Shown piece after piece: positions 1 to 6,425 of a DNA stretch of 7,191 nt. The stretch is taken from NCBI GenBank assembly GCA_030641585.1, contig DAOWHE010000077.1, positions 1 to 7,191 on the forward strand. The letters are read 5' to 3'. This stretch comes from Dehalococcoidales bacterium (GTDB lineage Bacteria; Chloroflexota; Dehalococcoidia; Dehalococcoidales; ARS1013). Under the pieces are notes generated by a model that was given only the letters and a program-made list of their open reading frames with translations, did not search any database and was not told the origin of the DNA. Numbering within the stretch: position 1 is the first letter of the stretch; each line of letters opens with the position of its first letter. The position numbers were made by a program, and so were the translations under genes.

Positions 1-615
1 GATAAGACCGAGCTCCTATCCCGCAAGGAACTTAAAGACAACTTCTCCCTGGAACGGGTCAGCCGAACAGCCGCCATCTTTAATAAGGATAAGCTTGAGT
101 GGATGAACGGGGTGTATATCCGCCAATTAAGCCCGGAAGATTTTGCCCGCCAGGCTCTTCCCTTTCTGGAGAGAGACCTGCCTGCCGAGGTGAAGCGGCC
201 ACTATCTACTGACTATGTAAAGCAGGTGATGCCCCTTATCCAGGAGCGGGCTAAAACTTTGGCTGAAGTAGCCGAGCTTACCCAATTCTTCTTTACTAGC
301 AAGCTTAGTTATGAGCCTGGCCTGCTAATAGTTAAAAAGATGGACCCGGGGTCAGCCATTAGCGCCTTAGAAGCATCACTAGAAAGGCTTGGGCAACTGC
401 CGGTGTTTGATGCTGAATCCCTGGAGGCTAGTTTGAGACCTCTGGCTGAAGAGCTGGGGCTTAAGACCGGTCAGCTTTTCGGCACACTGAGGGTTGCCGT
501 TACCGGGCGGACAGTGGCGCCGCCACTATTTCAAACAATGGCGGTGCTGGGTAAGGAACGCTGCCTTGAGCGCATAGGAGAAGTACTCGTCAGACTGCAC
601 AGACTGCAAAAATAG
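1..615 (+). CDS. gltX: Glutamyl-tRNA synthetase, C-terminal part (5' end outside window)
   Basis: Class I aminoacyl-tRNA synthetase that charges tRNA-Glu in the cytoplasm; in bacteria lacking GlnRS it also mischarges tRNA-Gln for the amidotransferase route. The reading frame is open from the first base, so the gene starts upstream; 204 codons precede the TAG stop. The opening segment (DKTELLSRKEL, then FSLERVS, AIFNKDKLEWMNGVYIR) matches the GluRS stretch that follows the KMSKS loop, so both the HIGH-type and KMSKS signature motifs lie outside. The rest is the helical anticodon-binding domain. It ends with the conserved RVAVTGR, PPLFQTMAVLGKE and RIGEVLVRL pattern. An internal ATG at 103 is only a methionine inside the conserved WMNG motif, not the start. 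No convincing terminator follows in the 88 bases before the next gene. Identification is firm; only the missing N-terminus limits it. Confidence 0.95.
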   Translation, partial: DKTELLSRKELKDNFSLERVSRTAAIFNKDKLEWMNGVYIRQLSPEDFARQALPFLERDLPAEVKRPLSTDYVKQVMPLIQERAKTLAEVAELTQFFFTSKLSYEPGLLIVKKMDPGSAISALEASLERLGQLPVFDAESLEASLRPLAEELGLKTGQLFGTLRVAVTGRTVAPPLFQTMAVLGKERCLERIGEVLVRLHRLQK

Positions 616-703
616 CGGTTTTACTCAGCTTTACATAGTTTCCTATATCTCTTCGTTAAAATTAGGACTGTAAACATTTTAAACCTAGTGCTGAAGTTCG
701 GCA

Positions 704-1279
704 ATGGATAAATACCCGCTCAAGAAATACCCGATAGTTGGTGCCTGCGGTCTTAACTGCGGCCTGTGCCCCAGGCACCATACCCAAGGGGAATCAAGAT
801 GCCCCGGCTGCTGCGGCCCCGATTTCTGGCAGAAGCATCCGGGATGCGGATTTATTACCTGCTGTGTTAAAAAGGGACATCTGGAGACCTGCGCCCAGTG
901 TGGTGACTGGGCAGAGTGCGCCAGGGTAGCCAGACTGCTGGATTGGGCAAGGCATCGCGATTCCGTCATATCCTATAAGCCACTGCCGGCTAACTACGCT
1001 GCTATTCAGAAGAACGGTATTGAAGAGTTCGCCAGGCTGGAGATGGAAAAACAGAACTTCCTCAGGCGGCTTATTGATAACTATAATGATGGCCGTTCCA
1101 AGAGCTTCTACTGCATAGCCTGCCAGCTTATACCGCTGGACAAGCTGAGGCAAGCGCTGGCGGATGCCGAAACGAAAATGGGTGAAGATGCCGATATTAA
1201 AGAGAAAGCCAAGCTCACTAGAGCGGCAATTAACAATGTGGCAGATAGCCTACAGATTGATTTAAAATTAAGGAAATAA
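704..1279 (+). CDS. DUF3795-type cysteine-rich protein
   Basis: Protein of 191 aa whose first half is packed with cysteines: residues 15, 19, 22, 33, 36, 37, 48, 53, 54, 63, 66 and 72, plus a later CIAC pair at 137 and 140 (14 in total). The opening ACGLNCGLCP is the signature I associate with DUF3795, a family of unknown function presumed to bind a metal or Fe-S cluster. The second half (about 100-190) is helical and charged, with no signal peptide or membrane segment, so it is probably cytoplasmic. The ATG at 704 is the first possible start: an in-frame TGA lies at 692-694. No good Shine-Dalgarno precedes it and I see no clear promoter. It sits 88 bases after gltX and 122 bases before a radical SAM gene on the same strand, separated from the latter by a hairpin repeat. 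Family assignment is fairly safe; the metal and the function are unknown. Confidence 0.82.
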   Translation: MDKYPLKKYPIVGACGLNCGLCPRHHTQGESRCPGCCGPDFWQKHPGCGFITCCVKKGHLETCAQCGDWAECARVARLLDWARHRDSVISYKPLPANYAAIQKNGIEEFARLEMEKQNFLRRLIDNYNDGRSKSFYCIACQLIPLDKLRQALADAETKMGEDADIKEKAKLTRAAINNVADSLQIDLKLRK

Positions 1280-1284
1280 TTATC

Positions 1285-1385
1285 ATCCTCACCCCCTTAA
1301 TCCCCCTCTCCTTCAAAGGAGAGGGGGAGGGATAGGGAAGAGGGGCTTCGCCCCTCTTAGACACCCTGTTAGATTGGGGTGCCCG
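1285..1385. repeat. GC-rich intergenic element of three consecutive hairpins (REP/MITE-like)
   Basis: It starts with a CCTCACCCCC-type run and contains three inverted repeats in a row. Hairpin 1 pairs 1301-1313 with 1316-1328, a perfect 13-bp stem (TCCCCCTCTCCTT) with a minimal loop. Hairpin 2 pairs 1338-1346 with 1350-1358, a perfect 9-bp stem (AAGAGGGGC) around TTC. Hairpin 3 pairs 1362-1366 with 1377-1381, extendable by two G-T wobbles. CACCCC (1290-1295) and GGGGTG (1376-1381) could act as short terminal inverted repeats, but no target-site duplication is visible. The element has no T-run, so it is not a standard intrinsic terminator, though it could still slow or stop polymerase leaving the DUF3795 gene. 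It resembles dispersed non-coding repeats seen between genes in many bacteria; that it is multicopy in this genome is inference. Confidence 0.7.
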
Positions 1386-1401
1386 GGGTAGCTTTAAGAG
1401 A

Positions 1402-2412
1402 ATGTTAAAAATGAAACCGGTAGAACCACCATACATTTCCCTATACCACTCCGGTGAGCTAAAGAAGCGGGCGCAGAGGCTTGAGGCAAGACTGGCCTCG
1501 TGTGACATCTGCCCCCGGGAATGTGGCATTAATCGGCTGGAGGGTGAAACAAAGTTCTGCCATTCCGGTCGCCGGCCGATAGTCTCCTCATTCTGTGCTC
1601 ACCATGGAGAGGAGCCGGCTCTTTCTGGCAGCTGTGGCTCAGGGACAATATTCTTCGGCAACTGCAACCTGCGATGCCTGTATTGCCAGAACCACCAGAT
1701 AAGCCAGAACTGGGAAAAGCAGCAGTCCAATGAGACAGACTGCCACAAGCTTGCCCAGCACATGCTCTACCTTCAGGATGAGCTGGGCTGCCACAATATC
1801 AACTTCGTTTCGCCGTCACACTTTGTCCCCCAGATGGTTCGGGCAGTGCTCATGGCGGTGCCTATGGGACTCAAGATACCGCTGGTCTATAACAGCAACG
1901 CCTATGATTCCATTAAGACCCTGAGAGAGCTTGACGGCATAATAAGCATCTATTTGCCCGACCTAAAATACTCATCTGATGACTGGGCTAAAAGGCTGTC
2001 ACAGGCTCCGGATTATGTCGGGCATGCAAGAAGTGCCATAAAAGAGATGTTCCGGCAGGTCGGGGAGCTGGTGGTGGATGAGTCCGGGGTAGCCCGGCGG
2101 GGACTGATTGTTCGCCACCTCATCCTGCCCAACGGGCTGGCTGGCAGTGAGGGCTCGCTTACCTGGCTGGCAAGTGAGGTCTCGCCCAGGGTTACACTTA
2201 GTTTAATGTCTCAATATCACCCTATGCACCGGGCACATCAGTTTGAGCCGCTTAAAAGGACTATATCACTGTCCGAATATGAGGCAGTCATCAAGGTAAT
2301 GAACAGGGTGGGGCTGGAAAACGGCTGGCAACAGGGAATGGGGGCTGACAAAATCTACCTGCCCGACTTTGACCGTGAAGGCCACCCCTTTGCCTTAAAA
2401 CACCAGTCGTAG
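1402..2412 (+). CDS. PflA-like radical SAM protein (COG1313 type)
   Basis: Protein of 336 aa related to pyruvate formate-lyase activating enzymes. The radical SAM motif CNLRCLYC (C88, C92, C95; CxxxCxxC) should hold a 4Fe-4S cluster that cleaves S-adenosylmethionine. It is preceded by HGEEPALSG and GSGTIFFGN, the usual lead-in for this uncharacterised PflX/COG1313 group. A second N-terminal cysteine set, CDICPREC (C34, C37, C41) plus C53, is also typical and may bind another metal centre. Later conserved blocks are NINFVSPSHFVPQ (about 133-145), YNSNAYDS (163-170) and YLPDLKY (184-190). It is cytoplasmic, with no signal peptide. Length is normal for the group. The start is uncertain: ATG 1402 or ATG 1411, neither with a strong ribosome binding site. 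No glycyl-radical enzyme lies next to it, so the substrate is unknown. It ends 49 bases from the end of the convergent small ORF. Confidence 0.9.
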   Translation: MLKMKPVEPPYISLYHSGELKKRAQRLEARLASCDICPRECGINRLEGETKFCHSGRRPIVSSFCAHHGEEPALSGSCGSGTIFFGNCNLRCLYCQNHQISQNWEKQQSNETDCHKLAQHMLYLQDELGCHNINFVSPSHFVPQMVRAVLMAVPMGLKIPLVYNSNAYDSIKTLRELDGIISIYLPDLKYSSDDWAKRLSQAPDYVGHARSAIKEMFRQVGELVVDESGVARRGLIVRHLILPNGLAGSEGSLTWLASEVSPRVTLSLMSQYHPMHRAHQFEPLKRTISLSEYEAVIKVMNRVGLENGWQQGMGADKIYLPDFDREGHPFALKHQS

Positions 2413-2461
2413 GAAATAACAGAGCCTTGCCCTTTGTAACTGGTAAAGGTATAGCGAGTTT

Positions 2462-2587
2462 TTAGCCTTTCCTTTTCCGGTTGACAAAGGCAAAGCGGAT
2501 TTTAAGACCGCTGCGCTTATCTTTCTTGTTCACATTCTCAATGAATGTTTTCAGGTCTTCCTTCTTTTTGTCACCAGCTTCAGGCAC
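2462..2587 (-). CDS. Small basic protein, 41 aa, GTG start
   Basis: A short reading frame that begins with GTG and ends with TAA. It encodes MPEAGDKKKEDLKTFIENV, then a lysine-rich stretch, then GLKIRFAFVNRKRKG. It has about 14 lysine or arginine residues in 41, no cysteine, no signal peptide and no membrane segment. I do not recognise a family. Support for a real gene comes from context. GGAG (2594-2597) lies six bases before the GTG. An extended -10 box (TGC TACAAT, 2620-2628) lies just upstream. An in-frame TGA at 2600-2602 rules out a longer form. The composition (acidic-basic helix followed by an alternating hydrophobic and basic strand) also looks like protein rather than noise. It lies 105 bases downstream of fpg on the same strand and converges with the radical SAM gene. 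A basic tail suggests nucleic-acid or ribosome contact, but that is a guess. Confidence 0.62.
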   Translation of the reverse strand: MPEAGDKKKEDLKTFIENVNKKDKRSGLKIRFAFVNRKRKG

Positions 2588-2593
2588 TTTTAT

Positions 2594-2597
2594 CTCC
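2594..2597 (-). promoter_or_regulatory. Ribosome binding site fixing the GTG start of the 41-aa ORF
   Basis: Read on the minus strand, GGAG is followed by six bases (ATAAAA) and then GTG. This spacing, and the in-frame stop just upstream, make GTG 2587 the only reasonable start. Confidence 0.6.
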
Positions 2598-2619
2598 GTT
2601 CATTACTAACTAAAGTCTA

Positions 2620-2628
2620 ATTGTAGCA
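2620..2628 (-). promoter_or_regulatory. Probable extended -10 promoter of the 41-aa ORF
   Basis: On the minus strand the sequence is TGC TACAAT: a TGn extension followed by a hexamer matching TATAAT at five of six positions. No good -35 box is seen 17 bases upstream, as is common for extended -10 promoters. Transcription would start near 2613, giving a leader of roughly 26 bases that contains the GGAG site. Confidence 0.5.
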
Positions 2629-2692
2629 CGCTTTTAGATATAAAGATAGCAGGATTAACTTAGCCAATCATATGCTGCAACGAATAGTATAG

Positions 2693-3514
2693 TCAAACTT
2701 TCTCTGGCTGGCATTTGGAGCAGAAGTAGCTGCCGCGGCCTCGGATGGGGATGTGAGCAATGGGGGTGCCACAGACGGGGCAATTTTTCGCACGACCATG
2801 AGCAACCCGAAACTGAAACTGAGCTGTCCCTGGTGTTCCATCGGGGCGTAAGTAGTTCACAATGCTTGCCCCCTTGTTAGTAATGGCTGACCTCAAGACC
2901 TGCTGGATGGCGCTATGAAGTCGCGCTACCTCATCTTGAGACAGGCTTGATGCCGGTCTTAGCGGGTGAATTCCGGCCGAAAACAGGGCTTCATCAGCAT
3001 ACATATTGCCGATGCCGGCAACAAAACCCTGGTCAAGAAGAATAGCCTTTATCGGCGCCTTTCGCTTAGACAAACGCTGGGCTAAAACTTCAGGGGTAAA
3101 GTCAGCTTCTAATGGTTCCGGGCCTAACTTGCCGACAATATCGTCCTTGTCCTTAACCAATTGTATTTTGCCGAATTTGCGCGGGTCAGAAAAGAAGATA
3201 CTGGTGCCACCATCCAGACGGATTATAGCCCGGGTATATTTGGGCGGCTCAGATGAATCTTTACCGACAATCAAGGAGCCGCTCATTTTCAGGTGGATAA
3301 CCAGTAAATCACCGCTACTCAGGCTGAAGATGAGGTACTTACCACGCCGCTTAAGCCCGGTTATCCCCTGCCCGCTGAGGCGGGAGTGGAATTCTCTAAC
3401 CGAGGGCTGGCGGAGCATTCCTTCCCAGAATAGAGTAACACCGCTGATATTGCGACCGACAACATAGGGCTCTAGCTCGTTCTTTATTGTCTCTACTTCA
3501 GGAAGCTCGGGCAC
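2693..3514 (-). CDS. mutM: Formamidopyrimidine-DNA glycosylase (Fpg/MutM)
   Basis: Base-excision repair enzyme that removes 8-oxoguanine and formamidopyrimidines and cuts the DNA by beta,delta-elimination. At 273 aa it has the usual length. It begins PELPEVE: after Met removal, Pro becomes the catalytic N-terminal nucleophile and the next Glu (E3) is the second catalytic residue. Other key positions are visible: catalytic Lys in RGKY (K59), H74 and M77 in IHLKMSG, SDPRKFG (R111 and F114, helix-probing residues), GIGNMYADE with N170, and a C-terminal zinc finger, C245-P-V-C248 and C265-S-K-C268, with R260 in the intervening GRGSYF loop. The start is GTG at 3514, fixed by the need for Pro at position 2 and by AGAGG six bases upstream. 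It follows polA by 78 bases on the same strand, without a clear promoter or terminator between, so it may be cotranscribed with polA. Such polA-mutM pairing is common in bacteria. Confidence 0.97.
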   Translation of the reverse strand: MPELPEVETIKNELEPYVVGRNISGVTLFWEGMLRQPSVREFHSRLSGQGITGLKRRGKYLIFSLSSGDLLVIHLKMSGSLIVGKDSSEPPKYTRAIIRLDGGTSIFFSDPRKFGKIQLVKDKDDIVGKLGPEPLEADFTPEVLAQRLSKRKAPIKAILLDQGFVAGIGNMYADEALFSAGIHPLRPASSLSQDEVARLHSAIQQVLRSAITNKGASIVNYLRPDGTPGTAQFQFRVAHGRAKNCPVCGTPIAHIPIRGRGSYFCSKCQPEKV

Positions 3515-3520
3515 TTTTAA

Positions 3521-3525
3521 CCTCT
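3521..3525 (-). promoter_or_regulatory. Ribosome binding site for the GTG start of mutM
   Basis: AGAGG on the minus strand, six bases before GTG 3514. It supports the non-ATG start, which is also demanded by the Pro-Glu catalytic N-terminus. Confidence 0.7.
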
Positions 3526-3592
3526 AGTCTGCTCTTGCTACCTCTGAAATAACTATTACATACAGAGTTTTTATCATTTAAGTTTTAAGCCT

Positions 3593-6316
3593 TTACTCCA
3601 TCTGCCCCCAGTTTGAGCCAGTCTTGATGTCCACCTTTAACGGCAGGCTAAGCTTAAGAGCAGTAGACATGAGCCGGGTCACCAGTTGAGACATCACTTT
3701 CGGCTCCTCATCAGGCACCTCAAAGATAAGCTCATCGTGCACCTGAAGCAGAAGCTTGCTCCGTAGCTTGAGCCTTGCCATCTCCCGGTACAGCTCAACC
3801 ATAGCCACCTTGATGATGTCAGCCGAGGTACCCTGCACCGGCATATTTATTGCCATGCGCTCGGCAGATTCTCTTAGCTGACGGTTTGATGAGTTAATTT
3901 CCGGGATATAGCGCCTCCTGCCCAGGAGAGTCTGGACATAGCCCCGCTCCCTTGCCTGCTTTTTGGTTGACTCAAGGTATTTTTTCACTCCAAAGTGCTT
4001 TTCAAAGTAAGCGGTAATAAACTGCTCAGCCTCTTTATATGATAGTTCCGTTGCCTGCTCCAGGCCGTACTGGCTCATACCATAGATAACGCCGAAGTTA
4101 ACCGTTTTAGCCAGACGCCGCATCTCCAGTGTTACCTGCGAGGCAGCCACGCCAAAGAGCTGGGCAGCGGTGGCAGTATGAATATCCTCATCTCGCCCAA
4201 AGGCATCGAGCAGGACTTCATCTTGAGACAGGTGAGCCAGGACGCGAAGGTCAATCTGTGAGTAGTCTCCAGCCAGAAGCCGGAAGCCGGCTGGAGTAAT
4301 AAAGGACTTCCTTATTTCCTTACCCAACTCGTCACGAACCGGAATATTTTGCAGATTGGGCTCGCTTGAGGAAAGCCGACCGGTAGCCGTCCGAGTCTGA
4401 TTAAAGCTGGTATGTAAGCGACCCGTTTTAGGGTTAACCAAAGCGGGAAGAGCATCAATATAGGTTGACTTAAGCTTACTTAGCTGGCGGTAGTCCAAAA
4501 TAAGCTCTACTACCGGGTGCTCGCCACGTAGCTCCTCCAGTATTGGGGCTCCAGTAGAATAGCCACCCTTTGTCTTACGTCCTGGTGGTAGTTTCAGCTC
4601 CTCAAACAGGACAGAACCCAGTTGCTGGGGTGAGTTTATATTAAAATGGTGACCGACGTTACTAAAAATCCCGGTTTCCAGTTTGAGCAGCCGCTCACCG
4701 AGGCGGTGTGACATCCGTCTCAGCAAGTCCGTATCCAGGGCTACCCCGTTCCTTCCCATGCCGACAAGCACCGGCACCAGTGGCATCTCAACCTCAGAGA
4801 ATAGCTGCCACAGCTCTTGCTGGTGTAGCTCAGCACCCAGCAATTCTGCTAGTCTTAGGGTCATGTCAGCATCAGCACAGGCGTAATCACTGGCGCGGGA
4901 AATCTCAACCTGAGACATGGAAATCTGCTTGGCACCGGAGCCAATAAGCTCAGTGATTAGTGTCATTTCAATACCCAGCCGGCTGAAGGCAAGCTCTTTC
5001 AGGCCCAATGGTTTCTCACCCAGAAGGTAGGCGGCAACCACGGTGTCAAAAGCAAGGTTTGATACGGTAACGCCATATTCAGCCAGTACCGTCATATCAT
5101 ACCTGCCGTTGTGAGCCATCTTAGCCAGCTTGGCATCCTCCAGAAGGGGTTTAAGCTGGTCGATGACCTGCTTAAGTGGCAGTTGCTTTACCTGCCCCCA
5201 GCCGACATGACCAACCGGGATGTAGTAAGCCTCACCCGGGGCTGGCGAGAAAGACATGCCCACCAGCTGGGCTAACATTGGGTTTAGGCCGGTTGTCTCC
5301 AAGTCAAAGGCAAAAGACTGGGCTTTCTTAAGACGCTTTACCAGTTCATCAAGGGCTGAGGTAGTAGATATAATCTTATACTCTGGCTTAATCTGTGGCC
5401 TGGTTTTAACCGGCGCCGTGGCTGCCGGTGTTATTGCCTCTACCTCAGGCAATTTGGTTAGCAAGCTGGCAAACTCAAGCTCACGGAAGAGTTCAACCAC
5501 CTGTTGTCGGTTGTAATTGCTAACCTGGCAATCATCTAGCTTGAGGGTGGCCGGCGTCTGGGTAACAATGGTCGCCAGCTCCTTGCTCCGGCGGGCGATG
5601 GCCTCATGCTGGCGCAAAAGCTCTCTGATTCTTTCCGGAGTAATCTCGCCTATATGCTTGTAAATCTGGTCAAGCGAGCCAAATTGCTGGATGAGCTTGA
5701 CTGCCGTCTTTTCACCGATTCCGGGAACACCGGGGATATTGTCCGATGGGTCACCGACCAGCGCTTTTAAGTCGGCGATGTGCTCGGGCCCAACGCCGTA
5801 TTTCTGGCTAACAGCGGCTTCATCATAGAGCATGGTATCAGAAAAATGGCGTCTGGGTTTGGGGTAGAGCACTCTCACCCGTGGTGACACCAGCTGCATG
5901 GCATCGGCATCACCGGTGACAATAATGGTGTCAACACCTTGTGCGCTGGCCTGGTGACTGAGGGTGCCCAGGAGGTCATCGGCTTCGTAGTCGTCAAGCT
6001 CAAAGATTGGGATATTAAAGGCTTGAGCCAGTTGCCTTACCCGCTCCAGTTGACCTATCAGTTCCTGCGGGGTCGGTGGGCGGTGTGCCTTATATTGCTC
6101 ATACAGCAGGTGGCGGAAGGTGGGGGCTTTCTTATCAAAGGCGATGGCACAGTGAGACGGTTTTAGCTCGTTTATCGCCTTGAGGAGCATACTGGCAAAG
6201 CCATAGACGGCATTTACAACCTCACCGGTCTTACTTACCGTCAATGTCGGCAGGGCGTGGTAGGCACGGTGCACCAGAGCATTACCGTCAAATAGGACCA
6301 AAAGCGGCTGCTTCAT
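3593..6316 (-). CDS. polA: DNA polymerase I (5'-3' exo, proofreading and polymerase domains)
   Basis: Full-length family A polymerase of 907 aa for gap filling and RNA-primer removal. The 5'-3' exonuclease domain (about 1-290) keeps FDGN (D10), DDYEADD (108-114), TGDADAMQL (134-142) and GDPSDNIPGVPGIG (188-201). A linker rich in Ala, Thr and Pro follows. The proofreading domain (about 312-500) keeps all five DEDDy residues: D338 and E340 (FDLETTG), D407 (NGRYD), Y478 and D482 (YACAD). The polymerase domain has motif A DYSQIDLR (684-691), motif B RRLAKTVNFGVIYG (733-746; R733, K737, F741, Y745) and motif C QVHDELIFEV (H860, D861). Motif A is odd: Asp689 replaces the usual Glu of DYSQIELR. The ATG at 6316 is the only start before an upstream in-frame stop; it has no Shine-Dalgarno and a promoter placed for a leaderless mRNA. 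It lies 109 bases after the rhodanese gene and before mutM. Confidence 0.98.
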   Translation of the reverse strand: MKQPLLVLFDGNALVHRAYHALPTLTVSKTGEVVNAVYGFASMLLKAINELKPSHCAIAFDKKAPTFRHLLYEQYKAHRPPTPQELIGQLERVRQLAQAFNIPIFELDDYEADDLLGTLSHQASAQGVDTIIVTGDADAMQLVSPRVRVLYPKPRRHFSDTMLYDEAAVSQKYGVGPEHIADLKALVGDPSDNIPGVPGIGEKTAVKLIQQFGSLDQIYKHIGEITPERIRELLRQHEAIARRSKELATIVTQTPATLKLDDCQVSNYNRQQVVELFRELEFASLLTKLPEVEAITPAATAPVKTRPQIKPEYKIISTTSALDELVKRLKKAQSFAFDLETTGLNPMLAQLVGMSFSPAPGEAYYIPVGHVGWGQVKQLPLKQVIDQLKPLLEDAKLAKMAHNGRYDMTVLAEYGVTVSNLAFDTVVAAYLLGEKPLGLKELAFSRLGIEMTLITELIGSGAKQISMSQVEISRASDYACADADMTLRLAELLGAELHQQELWQLFSEVEMPLVPVLVGMGRNGVALDTDLLRRMSHRLGERLLKLETGIFSNVGHHFNINSPQQLGSVLFEELKLPPGRKTKGGYSTGAPILEELRGEHPVVELILDYRQLSKLKSTYIDALPALVNPKTGRLHTSFNQTRTATGRLSSSEPNLQNIPVRDELGKEIRKSFITPAGFRLLAGDYSQIDLRVLAHLSQDEVLLDAFGRDEDIHTATAAQLFGVAASQVTLEMRRLAKTVNFGVIYGMSQYGLEQATELSYKEAEQFITAYFEKHFGVKKYLESTKKQARERGYVQTLLGRRRYIPEINSSNRQLRESAERMAINMPVQGTSADIIKVAMVELYREMARLKLRSKLLLQVHDELIFEVPDEEPKVMSQLVTRLMSTALKLSLPLKVDIKTGSNWGQME

Positions 6317-6322
6317 GAGTAT

Positions 6323-6331
6323 ATTATAGCA
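6323..6331 (-). promoter_or_regulatory. Extended -10 promoter of polA, positioned for a leaderless mRNA
   Basis: On the minus strand TGC TATAAT is a perfect extended -10 box. Six bases (ATACTC) separate it from the polA ATG, so the expected +1 is the A of the start codon. The best hexamer 17 bases upstream (AACCCA) is a poor -35, which fits extended -10 promoters. No Shine-Dalgarno exists before the ATG, in agreement with leaderless initiation. Confidence 0.65.
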
Positions 6332-6425
6332 GAGAGGAGCATGTTTGGGTTAGTGGAACAAGCCAAAACAGACGGTTAGGGGAAGTTAAGAGCCTGCTAA
6401 AGTTGTGAGGAGGATTTAAATAAGT

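Noticed and set aside
616..703. Looked for a promoter or terminator in the gap between gltX and the DUF3795 gene.
   Set aside because: Only AT-rich strings with poor matches to -10 and -35 boxes and no stable hairpin were seen.
1230..1529. 99-aa reading frame on the minus strand spanning the hairpin repeat.
   Set aside because: It crosses the ends of two well-supported plus-strand genes and its middle (PYPSPSPLKERG) is only a translation of the GC-rich repeat.
2413..2461. Weak inverted repeat CCTTT/AAAGG between the convergent radical SAM gene and 41-aa ORF.
   Set aside because: Five base pairs with a 9-base loop and no adjacent T-run is not enough for a bidirectional terminator.
2582..3514. 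Both mutM and the 41-aa ORF start with a GTG-CCN-GA pattern after a similar ribosome binding site (Met-Pro-Glu), hinting at a duplicated mutM start.
   Set aside because: The similarity stops after about three codons, so chance is the simplest explanation.
3541..3575. Possible terminator between mutM and polA: CTCTG, a 16-base spacer, CAGAG and a T-run.
   Set aside because: The stem is only 5 bp with a large loop, and the T-run follows it on the plus strand, the wrong direction for polA.
6341..6379. Plus-strand 12-codon ORF with an AGAGGAG-like ribosome binding site, antisense to the polA upstream region.
   Set aside because: Too short, and its apparent ribosome binding site lies within sequence better explained as polA promoter spacer.
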